Assembly (NCBI GenBank): GCA_021801345.1 | Contig: JAJYYA010000017.1 | Location: 1 to 32,776, forward strand | Reading direction: 5' to 3' | DNA: 32,776 nt | DNA from: Nitrospirota bacterium | GTDB lineage: Bacteria > Nitrospirota > Leptospirillia > Leptospirillales > Leptospirillaceae | Part shown: piece after piece, positions 1 to 8,979 of the stretch | How the letters are laid out: the number at the start of each line of letters is the position of its first letter | Position numbering within the stretch: the stretch's first letter is position 1 | Notes under the pieces: generated by a model | Told to the model about the DNA's origin: nothing | What the model saw: the letters and a program-made list of their open reading frames with translations, nothing else | The model's database searches: none | Made by a program: the position numbers and the translations under genes

Positions 1-892
1 CGTTCACGAAGAAGACGGTCGTCTCGGGGATCTCCTCGCCCTTCTTGGGGCGTCCCCGGCCTTTCCTCGGCTCTTTTGCGACCCGGGTTCCGAGGGTGAA
101 GGAGAGCGGGAAGAGACGGCTCTTGTGCGATTGGCAGAAGTCCTCGCCGGCCTGACGGGCGTCGCGTTCGCAGAAGAAGGTTTTTTTGGCGAGCTCCCTG
201 GCGGCTTTTTCCAGAGAGGCCTTCTCAGACCCCGCGGCCTTGAGGATCCCCCGAGACTTTCTCTTGTCGAGGGTGGAGGAGTGGACGACGAGAAGGCGGT
301 AGGAGATCCCCCCGATGACGGCGGACTGCTCTGAGACGCGATAGGAGGCGGCGTCCTTCCGGGGGCTGATGGTCCCCAGATCCTCCCAGGAACCCTCCTC
401 CCAGGCCTTCTTCCGAACCGCCTCCCCACAGGCGAAGGTGCCGGGGAGAAGAGAGACGAAATGCAGCTTCTCCCGGAAGAGGAGGGAGAGGTTCTTCTCC
501 GTGACGAGGGCGGAGTCGGCGATATAGACCATGAAGCTCCGGATCTCCGGGGGGAAGAAGACCAGGATTTCCTCGATGGTCTCGAGGTTCGAGACCTTGT
601 CGGAGGCGTTGCCGTCCTTGAGGCTACCGAGGCACGGCAGACCGTGGCGATCGCAGGCGACGGCAATGGTGATCTGCAGGAGGTCGTTGCGGTGGTCCTT
701 GGAGTGGCCGTAGGCGGGGTTGGCGGGCTTGCGCCCGGAGATTGCGACCTCCGGAGGCGGCGTGGGAGAGGCGTCCGGCGCCTTCTGCGCCGTCTTCTCC
801 GCAAGAGCCGAAGTCGCCTTCTTCAAGGACGCGAGGTTCTCCGGCTCCGGAGGCTTATTGAAGCCGTACTCGCCGTACAGGATCCTCGTCGT
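1..892 (-). pseudogene. IS1634-family transposase, 5'-truncated and cut by window edge
   Basis: Read on the minus strand, one frame is open from about 892 to the window edge. It carries features I associate with IS1634-type (IS4 superfamily, DDE) transposases: YGHSKDHRNDLLQI, then DGNASDKVSNLETIEEIL, then the segment YIADSALVTEKNLSLL that holds a catalytic aspartate. Downstream are SYRLLVVHSSTLDKRKSRGI and a basic GRPKKGEE tail. Family members are about 500-600 residues. Here the N-terminal part is missing, because a stop lies in frame at 893-895 and an IS3-type end starts there. The C-terminus lies outside the window. No start codon fits. I read this as an IS gene broken by another element. 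The family assignment comes from remembered motifs, not a search. Confidence 0.75.
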
Positions 893-1380
893 CTATAATG
901 CCCCCCGAAAACTGGACAGTGTGATAAGGTGGAACCGAACACTCTCCATAAGGGAGGATGATCCCGTCCAAAGGAGTAAGACCTACGTCCTTGTGCGGTG
1001 TTCACGACAATGAGATCGTACGCTGGAAGAAAAAGACGACCGGCAAAATGACAGTGTCGTTTTCCGGATCGACGGCAGGAAAGGAGCGAGCCGAAGAAGA
1101 GCTCCAATCCCGGCTGTATCAGGGGATCGGCCAGATCAGGGTCGAAGTGGGCCGGCGTAAGAAAAAGGTGGGCTCTCGTGGACATCGGAGATCCGCACAT
1201 CAGACTGGAGGGTCAATGTGATCTTCTCGGCTTCTGTCGCACCAACCGACAGGCCGAGGACTCGGGAACTCGACCCCTTGTTCCGGCTTCTCATGCGGCT
1301 GAACGACGAGCAGTACGCGCGGACTCCTCCGGCCTATGGATACCGGCGGATATCGCACCCCTTCAACACAACGGCCATCA
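893..1380 (+). pseudogene. IS3-family remnant (orfA C-terminus and orfB N-terminus)
   Basis: The left boundary resembles an IS3-type end (CCCCCCGAAAACTGGACAGT at about 901-920). A broken orfA follows: GVHDNEIVRWKKK resembles the usual GVHPNMITRWKK helix-turn-helix region, then comes GKERAEEELQSRLYQGIGQ near 1079-1130. OrfB remains are QCDLLGF and, in another frame, NDEQYARTPPAYGYRRI at about 1301-1353, matching the start of IS3 orfB proteins. Several frameshifts separate these pieces, and the DDE catalytic core (rve domain) is absent. The relic ends exactly where the AlbA_2 gene stop codon lies (1378-1380), so an IS3 insertion followed by deletion probably formed this border. Confidence 0.75.
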
Positions 1381-2535
1381 AGGACGCTGACCTCGCCTGA
1401 TCACGGCGCGAAATAGATTGCCGTCCCGATCGTCCTCAAACTCGATTGTTGGATATGCCCTCAACGCGCGCACGATTCCGGTTCCGAGGCCGCGATACGG
1501 GAGAACTTTCGTTGCATAAGACGTCAGGATCGGATTGCGAATGTTCGAATTGCCGGTGCGAATATTCGCGACCGTCAGGTTATTCGGAAGATGTCCGGGG
1601 CTAACGATCTCGATCCGGTCATCAAAAATGAAGATGCGAATCGGCGCTGATACGAAGTAATCTCTGTGAATCAACGCATTCGCTATCAACTCTTCGAGTA
1701 CGATCCTCGGGACTTCGACCTCACCCGTGGTATTGACGCCTTGGCCTCGTTGCTCTCTTCGAAGATTCCGCAGAACGAAAGCCAACGCCTTCTCAAACTG
1801 CGTCGCGATGCGTCCAAAGATGTCTTCACTGTCCAAATAGGTCGTGACATGAATATCGTTACCCGGATAACACACAGCCTTGATGTGAAATACCGGAAGG
1901 AACGCACGCGGGTCTTTCGCAAAGAGCAGAACACCAGTCACCGTTAGCCGCCCGTTGGTTACAAGCCTCATGTTCTCTAGGACCTGCCCCAGAGAAAGGT
2001 TCTGCTCTTCAAGTTCCTGCTCGAAGCGGGTTCTGAAAAATTCGCGGAAATAATCCATATCGATGTCGGCCATGGATGTGCCCGACACCGGCAAGTCATC
2101 CCCATGAACAAGCTGTGCGCTCTGAAACATCCGCTGCATCTCTTCTCGAGCGGTCACCTTCCGCTTATCGCTACCACTTTTGACCCAAATCCCTCCGGCA
2201 TTGTCCATGTACGGCTTGCTGAGCCCGTCCGGTACTGTCAAGACGATAACAACTCCCGTGCCGACAGCGACGTTCTCCGTCAGCGGATTGATCGGCGGGC
2301 GAACCGACTGTGCAGCGGCATTGCCGATAAGCTGATTCAACCGCGCCACACTGGCCTGATCGTGTGCGTGAATTGTTCTGTCGTCGGCAACGCCGATGAA
2401 TATCTGTCCTCCGCCCGAATTCGCAAAGGCGACGATCTCCGATGCCAACGCCAGTGCATTCGTAGCGTCCGCCTTGAACTGATGCCGGCTGTCCTCTCCT
2501 CGTGCGACAATTTCTAGGAGTTCTGTCGTTTCCAT
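1378..2535 (-). CDS. AlbA_2 (Schlafen AAA_4-like) / ATP-binding protein, copy 1
   Basis: 385 residues if it starts at the ATG at 2533-2535, which gives METTELLEIV. A longer frame back to 2667 is possible but has a low-complexity basic start. The N-terminal AlbA_2 domain (PF04326-like, about residues 1-135) shows the QFK motif at 19-21 (EFK in most members) and ANSGGGQIFIGV at 39-49. The C-terminal part (about 275-360) resembles the HATPase_c_4 domain: EELIANALIHRDY at 281-293, DDRIEIVSPGHLP and GLGTGI. Such proteins are annotated as ATP-binding or putative transcriptional regulators, and related Schlafen-like domains occur in nucleic-acid processing and defence. The gene overlaps the upstream PHP/SMC-like ATPase gene by 22 nt on the same strand, so the two are almost certainly cotranslated. 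A second pair with the same order lies at 28984-32776. The role in defence is inferred. Confidence 0.85.
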   Translation of the reverse strand: METTELLEIVARGEDSRHQFKADATNALALASEIVAFANSGGGQIFIGVADDRTIHAHDQASVARLNQLIGNAAAQSVRPPINPLTENVAVGTGVVIVLTVPDGLSKPYMDNAGGIWVKSGSDKRKVTAREEMQRMFQSAQLVHGDDLPVSGTSMADIDMDYFREFFRTRFEQELEEQNLSLGQVLENMRLVTNGRLTVTGVLLFAKDPRAFLPVFHIKAVCYPGNDIHVTTYLDSEDIFGRIATQFEKALAFVLRNLRREQRGQGVNTTGEVEVPRIVLEELIANALIHRDYFVSAPIRIFIFDDRIEIVSPGHLPNNLTVANIRTGNSNIRNPILTSYATKVLPYRGLGTGIVRALRAYPTIEFEDDRDGNLFRAVIRRGQRP

Positions 2536-5150
2536 ATCTGGTAAATCTCCTTCCGTCGCTGAAACGCCTCGCTTCCGCCCTCCATGATGCGGACGATCGC
2601 GTCCTGAAGCTCCGGGCTGTCGATGCTTCCGACCTTTGTGTCGATCGTGTCGTCGCCGTAGGCGCACGCGACAATCTGTTCGGCGTCGCCGAGGACCGGA
2701 ATATTGGGATTGTGCGTAGCGAAAATAAATTGTGTTTTCGGCTTAAGCTTGATGACGAGCTTGATCACATCCTCGTAGATCGTCTGGTTGTCCAGATCAT
2801 CCTCAGGCTGGTCGATAATGACCACGTCATTGTCCCTCTGGCTAAGAACGAAAAGTATGAGCGCCGATGCGCGTTGCCCCAGCGAATGATCCTTCAGCTG
2901 TTTCCCGTGGTATTTGATGGTGTATGCGTTCGGCACCTGCCAGGTCAGCAACGCGCTCAGATTCTGTTGAAAATATTCTTCGAACGTTCCCGCGGAAGCT
3001 CCGAGCAACCCTTTTGCCTTGTCGAGATCTCGATATAAGGCCGCACCGTCAGCGAAGGTCTTAACGAGCTCGTCCAGCGTGGTTTCACGCAGTTTGCTGC
3101 CTCGGAAAAGGTCCTTCATGTACTTCAAGAAGGCCACCTTGTCCCCCTTGTAATCGATCTCGATTTGCAGAGCCGTTTCCTGCTCGTTGATCAAATCCAA
3201 TTGCTGCTTTATGAGCTTGAATTCCTGGTGCCAGTGGTCGTTCAACACCGTAAGCGCTGACAACAGTTGCGTTCGTACCGCCGTTTGCTGTTCCTTTTCC
3301 TTCGCCAGCGCGACGAGAAATTGCGCGGCATTCTCTATCGTCTTCCGGAGTTTCAGGAACTCGTCCGGATCAATGGCTGTGACGCCGCTCGACTTCAGTT
3401 CATCGGAGAGCTTCCGAGCAATTTCTGCAAATTCTTCCTTGAGCGCGTTTTTCAGCCCGTCAAACTCCTTGACCTTTCCCTTCATTTCGATCGAGGCGGC
3501 TCGTGCAACCACCGCAGCCTTGCCAATATCCGCGAACCCCTTGGCAATCCGGTCGAAGATTGCAAAGACGTCGGTAAAAAACGCGGGGTTCTGCTTGGAG
3601 TCATATTTGCGGCGATTGGCGAACTCGTCGGAGTACCTGGCGATGAACTCGTCTAGCTCTTGGACATAGCCCGTCATGAAATCGTTTAAGTCTTTTATGG
3701 TCCGACCGTCTCGCTCGTACTCCACCTGCTTCTGCAGCTTCTCCTCGACGCCGTGCGCCTTAAAGACCTTTAGCCGGTGCTCAGCGTCCAGTTTCTTCGC
3801 TTCATATTCCTTCTGCTTTTCTCCGATGTCTGCAAGCTTTTGCAATCGGCGCGTTATCTCGACGATTGCCTGCCGCTGCGCGGCAATAGCATGCCGAACG
3901 TCGACGAGCTTCTCGCCCACCAGCTTCTCGACCAAATCGTTCTCGAAGCCCTGCCCGGTATTCGAGAGGTCTTTCTGCCCGAAGTAGATGGGCTTGTGGA
4001 GTACCGTCTCCCGAATGTTGATGCCAGGCTGCAACTTGCCGCCTATGTAGACGTCGGGCTGCTCTCCAACAATGCGACGCACTTCATACTCGCTTCCGTG
4101 CCGGTCTATCGCCGTTAGGGTAACTTTGCCGCCGCTCCCGAGTGCGTTCTTGACGGATCCCTCTTTGTATTCGCGGTCCGCCGCGTTCTTACCAAAAGGA
4201 ATGTCTAGCACGTCCCGAATCGCCTCAAGAATGGTTGACTTGCCACTCCCTCGAATGCCAATGAACGTGTTCAGTTCCGGGGACAAGTCAATGCTCCGAC
4301 CGTCCAACTTGTCGCCCTCGAACCTAATCCTCTTCACGTAGGAGTGTTTTAGCTTCGGTATCGCAGCGGCAACGCGGTTCGCCTTGTCGAGAAGAGCGAA
4401 TTTCACCGATTCAAACGTGAACGCCCCTAGCTTAAGGTAGGTCTGCTTTCCCCTGCCGATTTCTGCGATCGACTTGCAATCGCATCCTTCAAGTTCGGCC
4501 GGGTACCAATCCTGCAGCCATGTCTTCACTTGGGAGCGATGGTCATTTGACCTCACCTTCTGGAAACCGAGGCAACGCCGCCGGAAGCTTTCTGATTTTC
4601 CTAGCTCGATGATGCGCCCTCCTCCAAGAGCACCCCAGAGGCCGTTGTCCGCTTCTACATGAGCGCAGACCAGAAAGTAATCTCGTGCGAACTTGTCCAG
4701 CTTACGAATGGTTTCGTTGAGGTCGTGGTTCGATCGGCCATTCTCGTTTTCGAAGTTCGACTGTCCAGCGAAGGTCAGGCCCAAAAAGCTATTGACGTGG
4801 TCGGAGTTTTCCTTGTTGGAAATCCACGAGTCGCTGAAGACGACTAGCATATGAATACCGTTCGAGCCATCTTTGACAGACAGCTCCAGTCCGGGCAGAA
4901 GGAATATCTCCTCCTTCTTGGCCGCCTTTGCCAAAGCTTTGAACTCGTCCCGATCGAACTTGTTGTGGTTCGCAATAACGGCGACGCGAATCCCCGCCGC
5001 CTTGAGAGCGACCAAGTAGTCCGATATGAAGGAGTCAGGACTGCCAGGGTAGAAAAACTCTTTGTCGGCCAGCGAGTGCATGTGGAAATCAGCACGAACC
5101 CACGCAGAGCCATTTTGAAAAACGGATGAAATCTGGTCAGGGCGACTCAT
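2514..5150 (-). CDS. PHP-domain / SMC-like ATPase (TrlF-like), copy 1
   Basis: About 878 residues from the ATG at 5150, which is preceded by GGTGGTGGG. An in-frame ATG at 5165 would give 883; residue numbers here use that longer form. The N-terminal PHP-type phosphoesterase domain (about 22-230) has HMH at 28-30, NHN at 66-68, GLE ending at E94 and H169. An ABC/SMC-type ATPase follows, split by a coiled coil: Walker A GIRGSGKST at 303-311, a Q-loop-like FGQKD, a long alternating-charge coiled-coil region, the signature-like SLGQR, Walker B VVIIDQPEDDLDN at 781-793 and the H-loop ATHN with H818. Family members I recall are annotated as TrlF-type AAA-like or PHP-associated ATPases. The probable role is nucleic-acid-dependent ATP hydrolysis coupled to a phosphoesterase. 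The PHP aspartate of the usual DH motif is Asn here. The gene heads a two-gene operon with the AlbA_2 gene; function is inferred only. Confidence 0.87.
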   Translation of the reverse strand: MSRPDQISSVFQNGSAWVRADFHMHSLADKEFFYPGSPDSFISDYLVALKAAGIRVAVIANHNKFDRDEFKALAKAAKKEEIFLLPGLELSVKDGSNGIHMLVVFSDSWISNKENSDHVNSFLGLTFAGQSNFENENGRSNHDLNETIRKLDKFARDYFLVCAHVEADNGLWGALGGGRIIELGKSESFRRRCLGFQKVRSNDHRSQVKTWLQDWYPAELEGCDCKSIAEIGRGKQTYLKLGAFTFESVKFALLDKANRVAAAIPKLKHSYVKRIRFEGDKLDGRSIDLSPELNTFIGIRGSGKSTILEAIRDVLDIPFGKNAADREYKEGSVKNALGSGGKVTLTAIDRHGSEYEVRRIVGEQPDVYIGGKLQPGINIRETVLHKPIYFGQKDLSNTGQGFENDLVEKLVGEKLVDVRHAIAAQRQAIVEITRRLQKLADIGEKQKEYEAKKLDAEHRLKVFKAHGVEEKLQKQVEYERDGRTIKDLNDFMTGYVQELDEFIARYSDEFANRRKYDSKQNPAFFTDVFAIFDRIAKGFADIGKAAVVARAASIEMKGKVKEFDGLKNALKEEFAEIARKLSDELKSSGVTAIDPDEFLKLRKTIENAAQFLVALAKEKEQQTAVRTQLLSALTVLNDHWHQEFKLIKQQLDLINEQETALQIEIDYKGDKVAFLKYMKDLFRGSKLRETTLDELVKTFADGAALYRDLDKAKGLLGASAGTFEEYFQQNLSALLTWQVPNAYTIKYHGKQLKDHSLGQRASALILFVLSQRDNDVVIIDQPEDDLDNQTIYEDVIKLVIKLKPKTQFIFATHNPNIPVLGDAEQIVACAYGDDTIDTKVGSIDSPELQDAIVRIMEGGSEAFQRRKEIYQIWKRQNS

Positions 5151-5439
5151 AGTGCCCACCACCATGTCGTTTTTGCGGTCGAATCCACTCCCCTAGTCTC
5201 CTTTTGAACCAGCCGCAAGAGGCGGCCCTTTATCCACGATGTATTATTGGATCTTCCAGACAATTCGCGGGTGTCATTCATTGATAAAAAGGGCTGATCC
5301 AGATAGAGAATTGAAGAGTACATCCTGCTATCGTTTTCTGAGATGATAGGTTGATCTAAGACATTAACATCAAAAGAAAGGAAACAGTGTTCAGATCATT
5401 ACTATCCTCAATCTTGCCCAAAAATTCAAGTCATTCGTC
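5151..5439. other. Intergenic region upstream of the PHP/SMC-like gene
   Basis: No convincing coding frame is seen on either strand. The segment is AT-richer than its surroundings and must carry the promoter of the minus-strand PHP/SMC-like operon, but I could not single out a clear -35/-10 pair. The part from about 5320 to 5400 is rich in short A/T runs. Beyond 5440 the sequence becomes similar to the ISAs1-type end seen at 13670-13775. Confidence 0.5.
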
Positions 5440-5548
5440 TACCACGACCAGACCAAAGTCTTTCCTCGAAGCCTGCGTGGAATTGAAAACCAGAAAGAAT
5501 TTTCCAGAAGTCGGACACGAAACGGGAAAGTTTTCGGGATAACGAGAA
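5440..5548. repeat. ISAs1-type element end, degraded copy
   Basis: The stretch from ACCACGACCAGACCAAAGTC to TTTTCGGGATAACG aligns by eye with 13668-13775. The common order is CAAAGTC, TCGAAGCCTG, GTGGA.TTGAAAA, GAA.TTTTCC.GAAGTCGGA, then GGGAAA.TTTTCGGG. At 13670 the sequence lies downstream of an ISAs1-type transposase C-terminus, so I read both as ends or flanks of that element. Here it is cut by the ISAzo13 insertion at 5549. Confidence 0.5.
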
Positions 5549-6856
5549 TAGCAAAAATAACTTGAACAATCTCATGAAATGTTATACTGTGGAGCCATGG
5601 ATGACAACACCACAGTGATTGCGGAAAAATACCGCGCTCTCTCGGAAGTGCTCAACGAAAGAACCCTGCGCCTCTGGGCGGCAGTGGAGGCGCGGAGCCT
5701 GGGACATGGAGGCGTCAGCACCGTGTCCCGCGCCATCGGACTTTCCCGGACCACCCTCTATGCGGGACTGGCAGAACTCGAGGCTGGAACCTCGAAGCCT
5801 TCTCCTGAAAAAGAAGAAAGGATCCCCTCCCGGACGAGAGCTTCGGGCGGAGGACGAAAGAAGCTTTTCGAGAAAGACGCATCGCTCCTTCGGGACCTTG
5901 ACGCTCTGGTCGATCCGGTCACGCGCGGAGATCCGATGTCGGCGCTTCGCTGGACGAGCAAGAGTACGGTGCATCTGGCCGAAGAGTTGAGAAAAAAAGG
6001 ACATGCGGTCAGCCAGAGAACGGTCTGCGACCTCCTGGCAAAAATGGGATACAGCCTTCAGTCGGTGCGCAAGACCCGGGAGGGGGGCCGGCACAAGGAT
6101 CGGAACGCCCAGTTCGAATACATTGCCCAAACCGTCTCGGACTATCAGCGAACGGGAGATCCTGTCATCTCCGTGGATACAAAGAAGAAGGAACTCATCG
6201 GAGACTTCAAGAATGCGGGACAGGAGTGGCAACCCCAAGGCCGTCCCGAAGAGGTGCGCGTTCATGACTTCATCGATCCGGAGCTGGGAAAGGTCTCGCC
6301 CTACGGGGTCTATGATCTGACGGCCAATGCCGGATGGGTGAATGTCGGCATCGACTGCGACACCTCCGAGTTTGCCGTTGAAAGCATCCGGCGCTGGTGG
6401 CGAGAGATGGGAGCACAGGTCTACCCGGCCGCCCGGCGTCTCCTCATCACGGCAGACGGCGGGGGGAGCAACGGGCACCGCGTCCGGCTGTGGCGACGGG
6501 AGTTCCAGAAACTTGCAAACGAGCTCTCGATTCCGGTCCAGGTCTGCCACCTTCCTCCGGGAACGAGCAAATGGAACAAGATCGAACATCGGATGTTCTG
6601 TCATATCACGGCCAACTGGAGAGGGCGCCCCCCGGTCAGTCGGGAAGTCGTGGTCAATCTGATCGCAAACACGACGACAGAGCAAGGCCTGAAAATAAAG
6701 GCGGCGCTCGACGAAAACCGCTATGAGGTCGGAATCAAGGTCGCAGACGAAGAAAGGACCGCTCTGTCTATTGAGCCAGCGGCGTTTCACGGGGAGTGGA
6801 ACTATCGGATCAGTCCCCAGAAAAAATCAGGATAAATGTTCAAGTTATTTTTGCTA
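5549..6856 (+). mobile_element. ISAzo13-family insertion sequence, apparently complete
   Basis: A perfect 20-bp inverted repeat brackets one full-length transposase gene: TAGCAAAAATAACTTGAACA at 5549-5568 and its reverse complement at 6837-6856. The outermost TA on each side could instead be a TA target duplication with 18-bp repeats; the sequence cannot decide. The element is about 1.3 kb. It separates an ISAs1-type end on the left from the 3' end of a decayed iscB on the right, so it landed in or between older relics. Intact ends and an unbroken gene indicate a recent insertion that may still be active. Confidence 0.88.
5597..6835 (+). CDS. ISAzo13-family transposase
   Basis: 412 residues from the ATG at 5597, which has TGGAG just upstream; an ATG at 5579 would add six residues and has no ribosome-binding site. 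The N-terminal helix-turn-helix region (GGVSTVSRAIGLSRTTLY) is followed by GGGRKKL and a second DNA-binding part. The DDE core shows VISVDTKKKELIGDF for the first Asp, TADGGGSNGHRVRLW for the second Asp and PPGTSKWNKIEHRMF for the Glu, all in the usual family spacing. It should bind the 20-bp terminal repeats and catalyse cut-and-paste or copy-type transposition. Length and motifs are complete, so the gene looks functional. The stop codon lies two bases before the right terminal repeat, as in a compact IS. Confidence 0.93.
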   Translation: MDDNTTVIAEKYRALSEVLNERTLRLWAAVEARSLGHGGVSTVSRAIGLSRTTLYAGLAELEAGTSKPSPEKEERIPSRTRASGGGRKKLFEKDASLLRDLDALVDPVTRGDPMSALRWTSKSTVHLAEELRKKGHAVSQRTVCDLLAKMGYSLQSVRKTREGGRHKDRNAQFEYIAQTVSDYQRTGDPVISVDTKKKELIGDFKNAGQEWQPQGRPEEVRVHDFIDPELGKVSPYGVYDLTANAGWVNVGIDCDTSEFAVESIRRWWREMGAQVYPAARRLLITADGGGSNGHRVRLWRREFQKLANELSIPVQVCHLPPGTSKWNKIEHRMFCHITANWRGRPPVSREVVVNLIANTTTEQGLKIKAALDENRYEVGIKVADEERTALSIEPAAFHGEWNYRISPQKKSG

Positions 6857-7690
6857 TAATCATAAGCCGACAGACCTTGTGGGAGACCCACTGAACGACT
6901 CCGGATCCCGTTTGGATATTGAAGCTTCCGGCGACCCGGACGGCCACCCGTCCGACATGGATCCCGGCCTTTTTGGCTTTCGCCACGATGGCCCGGACCA
7001 ATTCTCCGGTCTGGAACCCGAAAGGACTCTTCTTCTACGGGTGAGGAACCCTCTTGGGAACCCATAGGCGCCGTGGCAGGTCCGCTGATAGGATCCCCGT
7101 CCCATGGCCTTGATGCTCAAGACGGACCGGGTGCCCTCCTCCACCCGGTCCACGGCTCCGACGCAGACGACGTCGAGGGGGTGGGTCTTTAGAAGCCCGA
7201 GCCGGGTCCATTTTTGAATTTCGTCCTTCCCCCGGATTCTTGCTCTACCGGAAGCCACGTTTGTTTCAGACTCTCGAACAGCGCTCCCCTTGTGGCCTTC
7301 ACCCCGGCGGCCCGGAGAGGCGCCTTTGCCCGAGCGAGGATTTTTTTCAGAGTCTCCTGCTGCTTCTTCAGAAACTCGGCGACCGGATGGTTTCCTTTCC
7401 GCCGGTTGCTGTGACGGATGGTCAGCGTCAGGTTGGAGAGCGATCCGTCCCTCCCCGGCTCTTGGGGTGGATATGATCGACCTCCAGAGGAACGTTCTTT
7501 GCCCTGCAGTAGGCGCAGGAACGCCCCCACGTCTCAAGAAGATACTCCCCCCCCGGACATCATACCCGGCCAGCGCCCCCTGCTGCGACTCGACACCTTC
7601 GATCTCCGGGTTCTCGATCTTCTGCATGTCGAACCGTACCACTTCCATGGGAATGCCGGAGAACGGGGTGTAAGCCGTAGTGAAAATGGC
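6857..7690 (-). pseudogene. iscB: iscB remnant (RNA-guided HNH/RuvC-like nuclease)
   Basis: The minus strand carries, split over three frames, most of the C-terminal two thirds of an IscB like that at 21081-22460. From about 7650 it reads EVVRFDMQKIENPEIEGVES, matching ELVRFDMQKVENPEI there. It then reads [15 protein letters not shown] (HNH), [28 protein letters not shown], a TRLGLLKTHPLDVVCVG block (RuvC-III) and VGRVAVRVAGSFNIQTGSG. The N-terminal part (RuvC-I, bridge helix) is missing or unrecognisable. At least two frameshifts occur, and the second zinc-binding pair seen as CRPC in the intact gene is lost. The 3' end is cut by the ISAzo13 element. No omegaRNA is recognisable upstream. A divergent nucleotidyltransferase gene starts about 200 bases away. 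Confidence 0.88.
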
Positions 7691-7836
7691 TTTTGGGTGA
7701 CGGGGTGCGGACCCGCGATGGGCGATGGTACCGTGGCGAGTCGGGGAGAGGTGACCTCCATGTCGGCAGCCAGGGAAACCGGGGAAGAGGATATACGGGA
7801 GAGCCTTGCCGGAAGTGCGGTATTCCGAATGTGACC

Positions 7837-7883
7837 TTGATTTTTACAATAATTTAGCAATACAATTTTAATAGTATTGCTAA
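7837..7883 (+). promoter_or_regulatory. Promoter with inverted-repeat operator before nucleotidyltransferase 1
   Basis: A perfect inverted repeat, TTAGCAATAC (7854-7863) and GTATTGCTAA (7874-7883), is separated by ten A/T bases. It overlaps a plausible -10 (TACAAT, 7861-7866), with TTGATT at 7837-7842 as the -35 (18-nt spacing). It ends just before the ribosome-binding site AGGAG at 7886-7890. The geometry suggests a dimeric repressor site; the regulator is unknown. Confidence 0.6.
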
Positions 7884-7897
7884 TCAGGAGATCCTCA

Positions 7898-8953
7898 ATG
7901 TACTATGACATCCTGTCTGGAGTCTTTAAAACCACCTACGCAGATCTGCTCCAGGCACTCGAGTACGAGCGGGTGGAGCGCCATGCCAAAGCTGGTCGGG
8001 AAGGCTCCTTCGTTCTCCGGACAGTCAAGGGCCGTCCTTACTGGTACCTGCAGATCTCGGGCAAGGATCGCCGGCTTGAATATGTATACGTCGGGGCGGA
8101 CTCCGAAAGCCTTCGATCGGCCATCAACGACGCAAAGCGACTCCGGGGAGCCATCACCCCGCTTCGGGCGAGCCTTCTTGCGACGGGAGGCTTTCAGTTT
8201 GTCCGTCAGTCCTCGGATGTTCTGTCGCTTTTGGGCGACTCCGGGCTATTTTTATCCGGAGCCGTGCTGGTGGGGACCAACGCCTTTCTTTCGTATCAGA
8301 ATGCCTTCGGTATCCGCTGGAAAACCCTGACCATCGACACAATGAGAACCCGCGACATCGATTTCGCCCAATTCAGCCAGTTCCGTGTCGGGGTTCCCCT
8401 GAACGTGGCCGACAACATGAAAAAGGCGTTGAGGGACCTTGAAGCCTCTCCGATCTGGAAGTCCCTGAGCAAGAAGGGATGGCCCTACGTTTACCAACTA
8501 AACGACCGGGAAAAGTTCGATATCGAGTTCCTGACGCCCATGATCGGTCCCCACCAGGAAAATCCGGTGCCGCTCCCCTGGCTTGGCGTCGGGGCGCAGC
8601 CCCTTCGTTTCATGGAGTACCTGGTCGAAGGTGCGTTTCCTGCAGTGGCCATCGTCGACAAGGGGGCCGTACTGATCAACCTCCCGGATCCCGGACGTTT
8701 TGCGCTCCATAAGCTCATCGTTCACGAGCGACGGAGCGTGGCACACTTGGGCAAGAAGGAAAAGGATCTGGCGCAGGCAGCCTCGATGATCTCCTTCCTT
8801 TCAGAGAAACACCCGGAATATCTCGAAAATGCCTGGAAAGACCTGACAAACGGGAAACCGACCTGGGGAGAGATCGTCCGGAGGGTCGCCCGGAAGCTTC
8901 CGGAGGACGTAAGAAAAACGGAGAGTGTTTCGAGAATTCTGAATTCAAAATGA
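7898..8953 (+). CDS. PF12281-type (GSU2403-like) nucleotidyltransferase-fold protein 1
   Basis: 351 residues from the ATG at 7898, with AGGAG eight bases upstream; an ATG at 7877 lies inside the operator. The middle of the protein shows the pattern I know from the GSU2403/NTP_transf_8 family: LVGTNAFLSYQNAFGIRW followed by RDIDFAQF, the latter supplying the two metal-binding aspartates of a nucleotidyltransferase fold. Further on are FEMLTP-like IEFLTPMIG and a C-terminal FALHKLIVHER helix region. The fold is shared with AbiEii/MenA-type toxins and aminoglycoside nucleotidyltransferases, but the substrate of this family is not known to me. It lies next to an iscB relic, as its paralogue at 22457-23488 lies next to an intact iscB. 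A truncated GNAT gene follows after 26 bases. Confidence 0.85.
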   Translation: MYYDILSGVFKTTYADLLQALEYERVERHAKAGREGSFVLRTVKGRPYWYLQISGKDRRLEYVYVGADSESLRSAINDAKRLRGAITPLRASLLATGGFQFVRQSSDVLSLLGDSGLFLSGAVLVGTNAFLSYQNAFGIRWKTLTIDTMRTRDIDFAQFSQFRVGVPLNVADNMKKALRDLEASPIWKSLSKKGWPYVYQLNDREKFDIEFLTPMIGPHQENPVPLPWLGVGAQPLRFMEYLVEGAFPAVAIVDKGAVLINLPDPGRFALHKLIVHERRSVAHLGKKEKDLAQAASMISFLSEKHPEYLENAWKDLTNGKPTWGEIVRRVARKLPEDVRKTESVSRILNSK

Positions 8954-8979
8954 CCGCGACAGGATTCTAGAACTGAGGA

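Noticed and set aside
4-804. A 266-codon arginine-, serine- and proline-rich open frame on the minus strand
   Set aside because: It is the out-of-frame shadow of the IS1634-type transposase, whose recognisable motifs lie in another minus-strand frame.
5582-6790. A 402-codon open frame opposite the ISAzo13 transposase
   Set aside because: It is antisense to a gene with complete catalytic motifs; its own translation has no recognisable domain.
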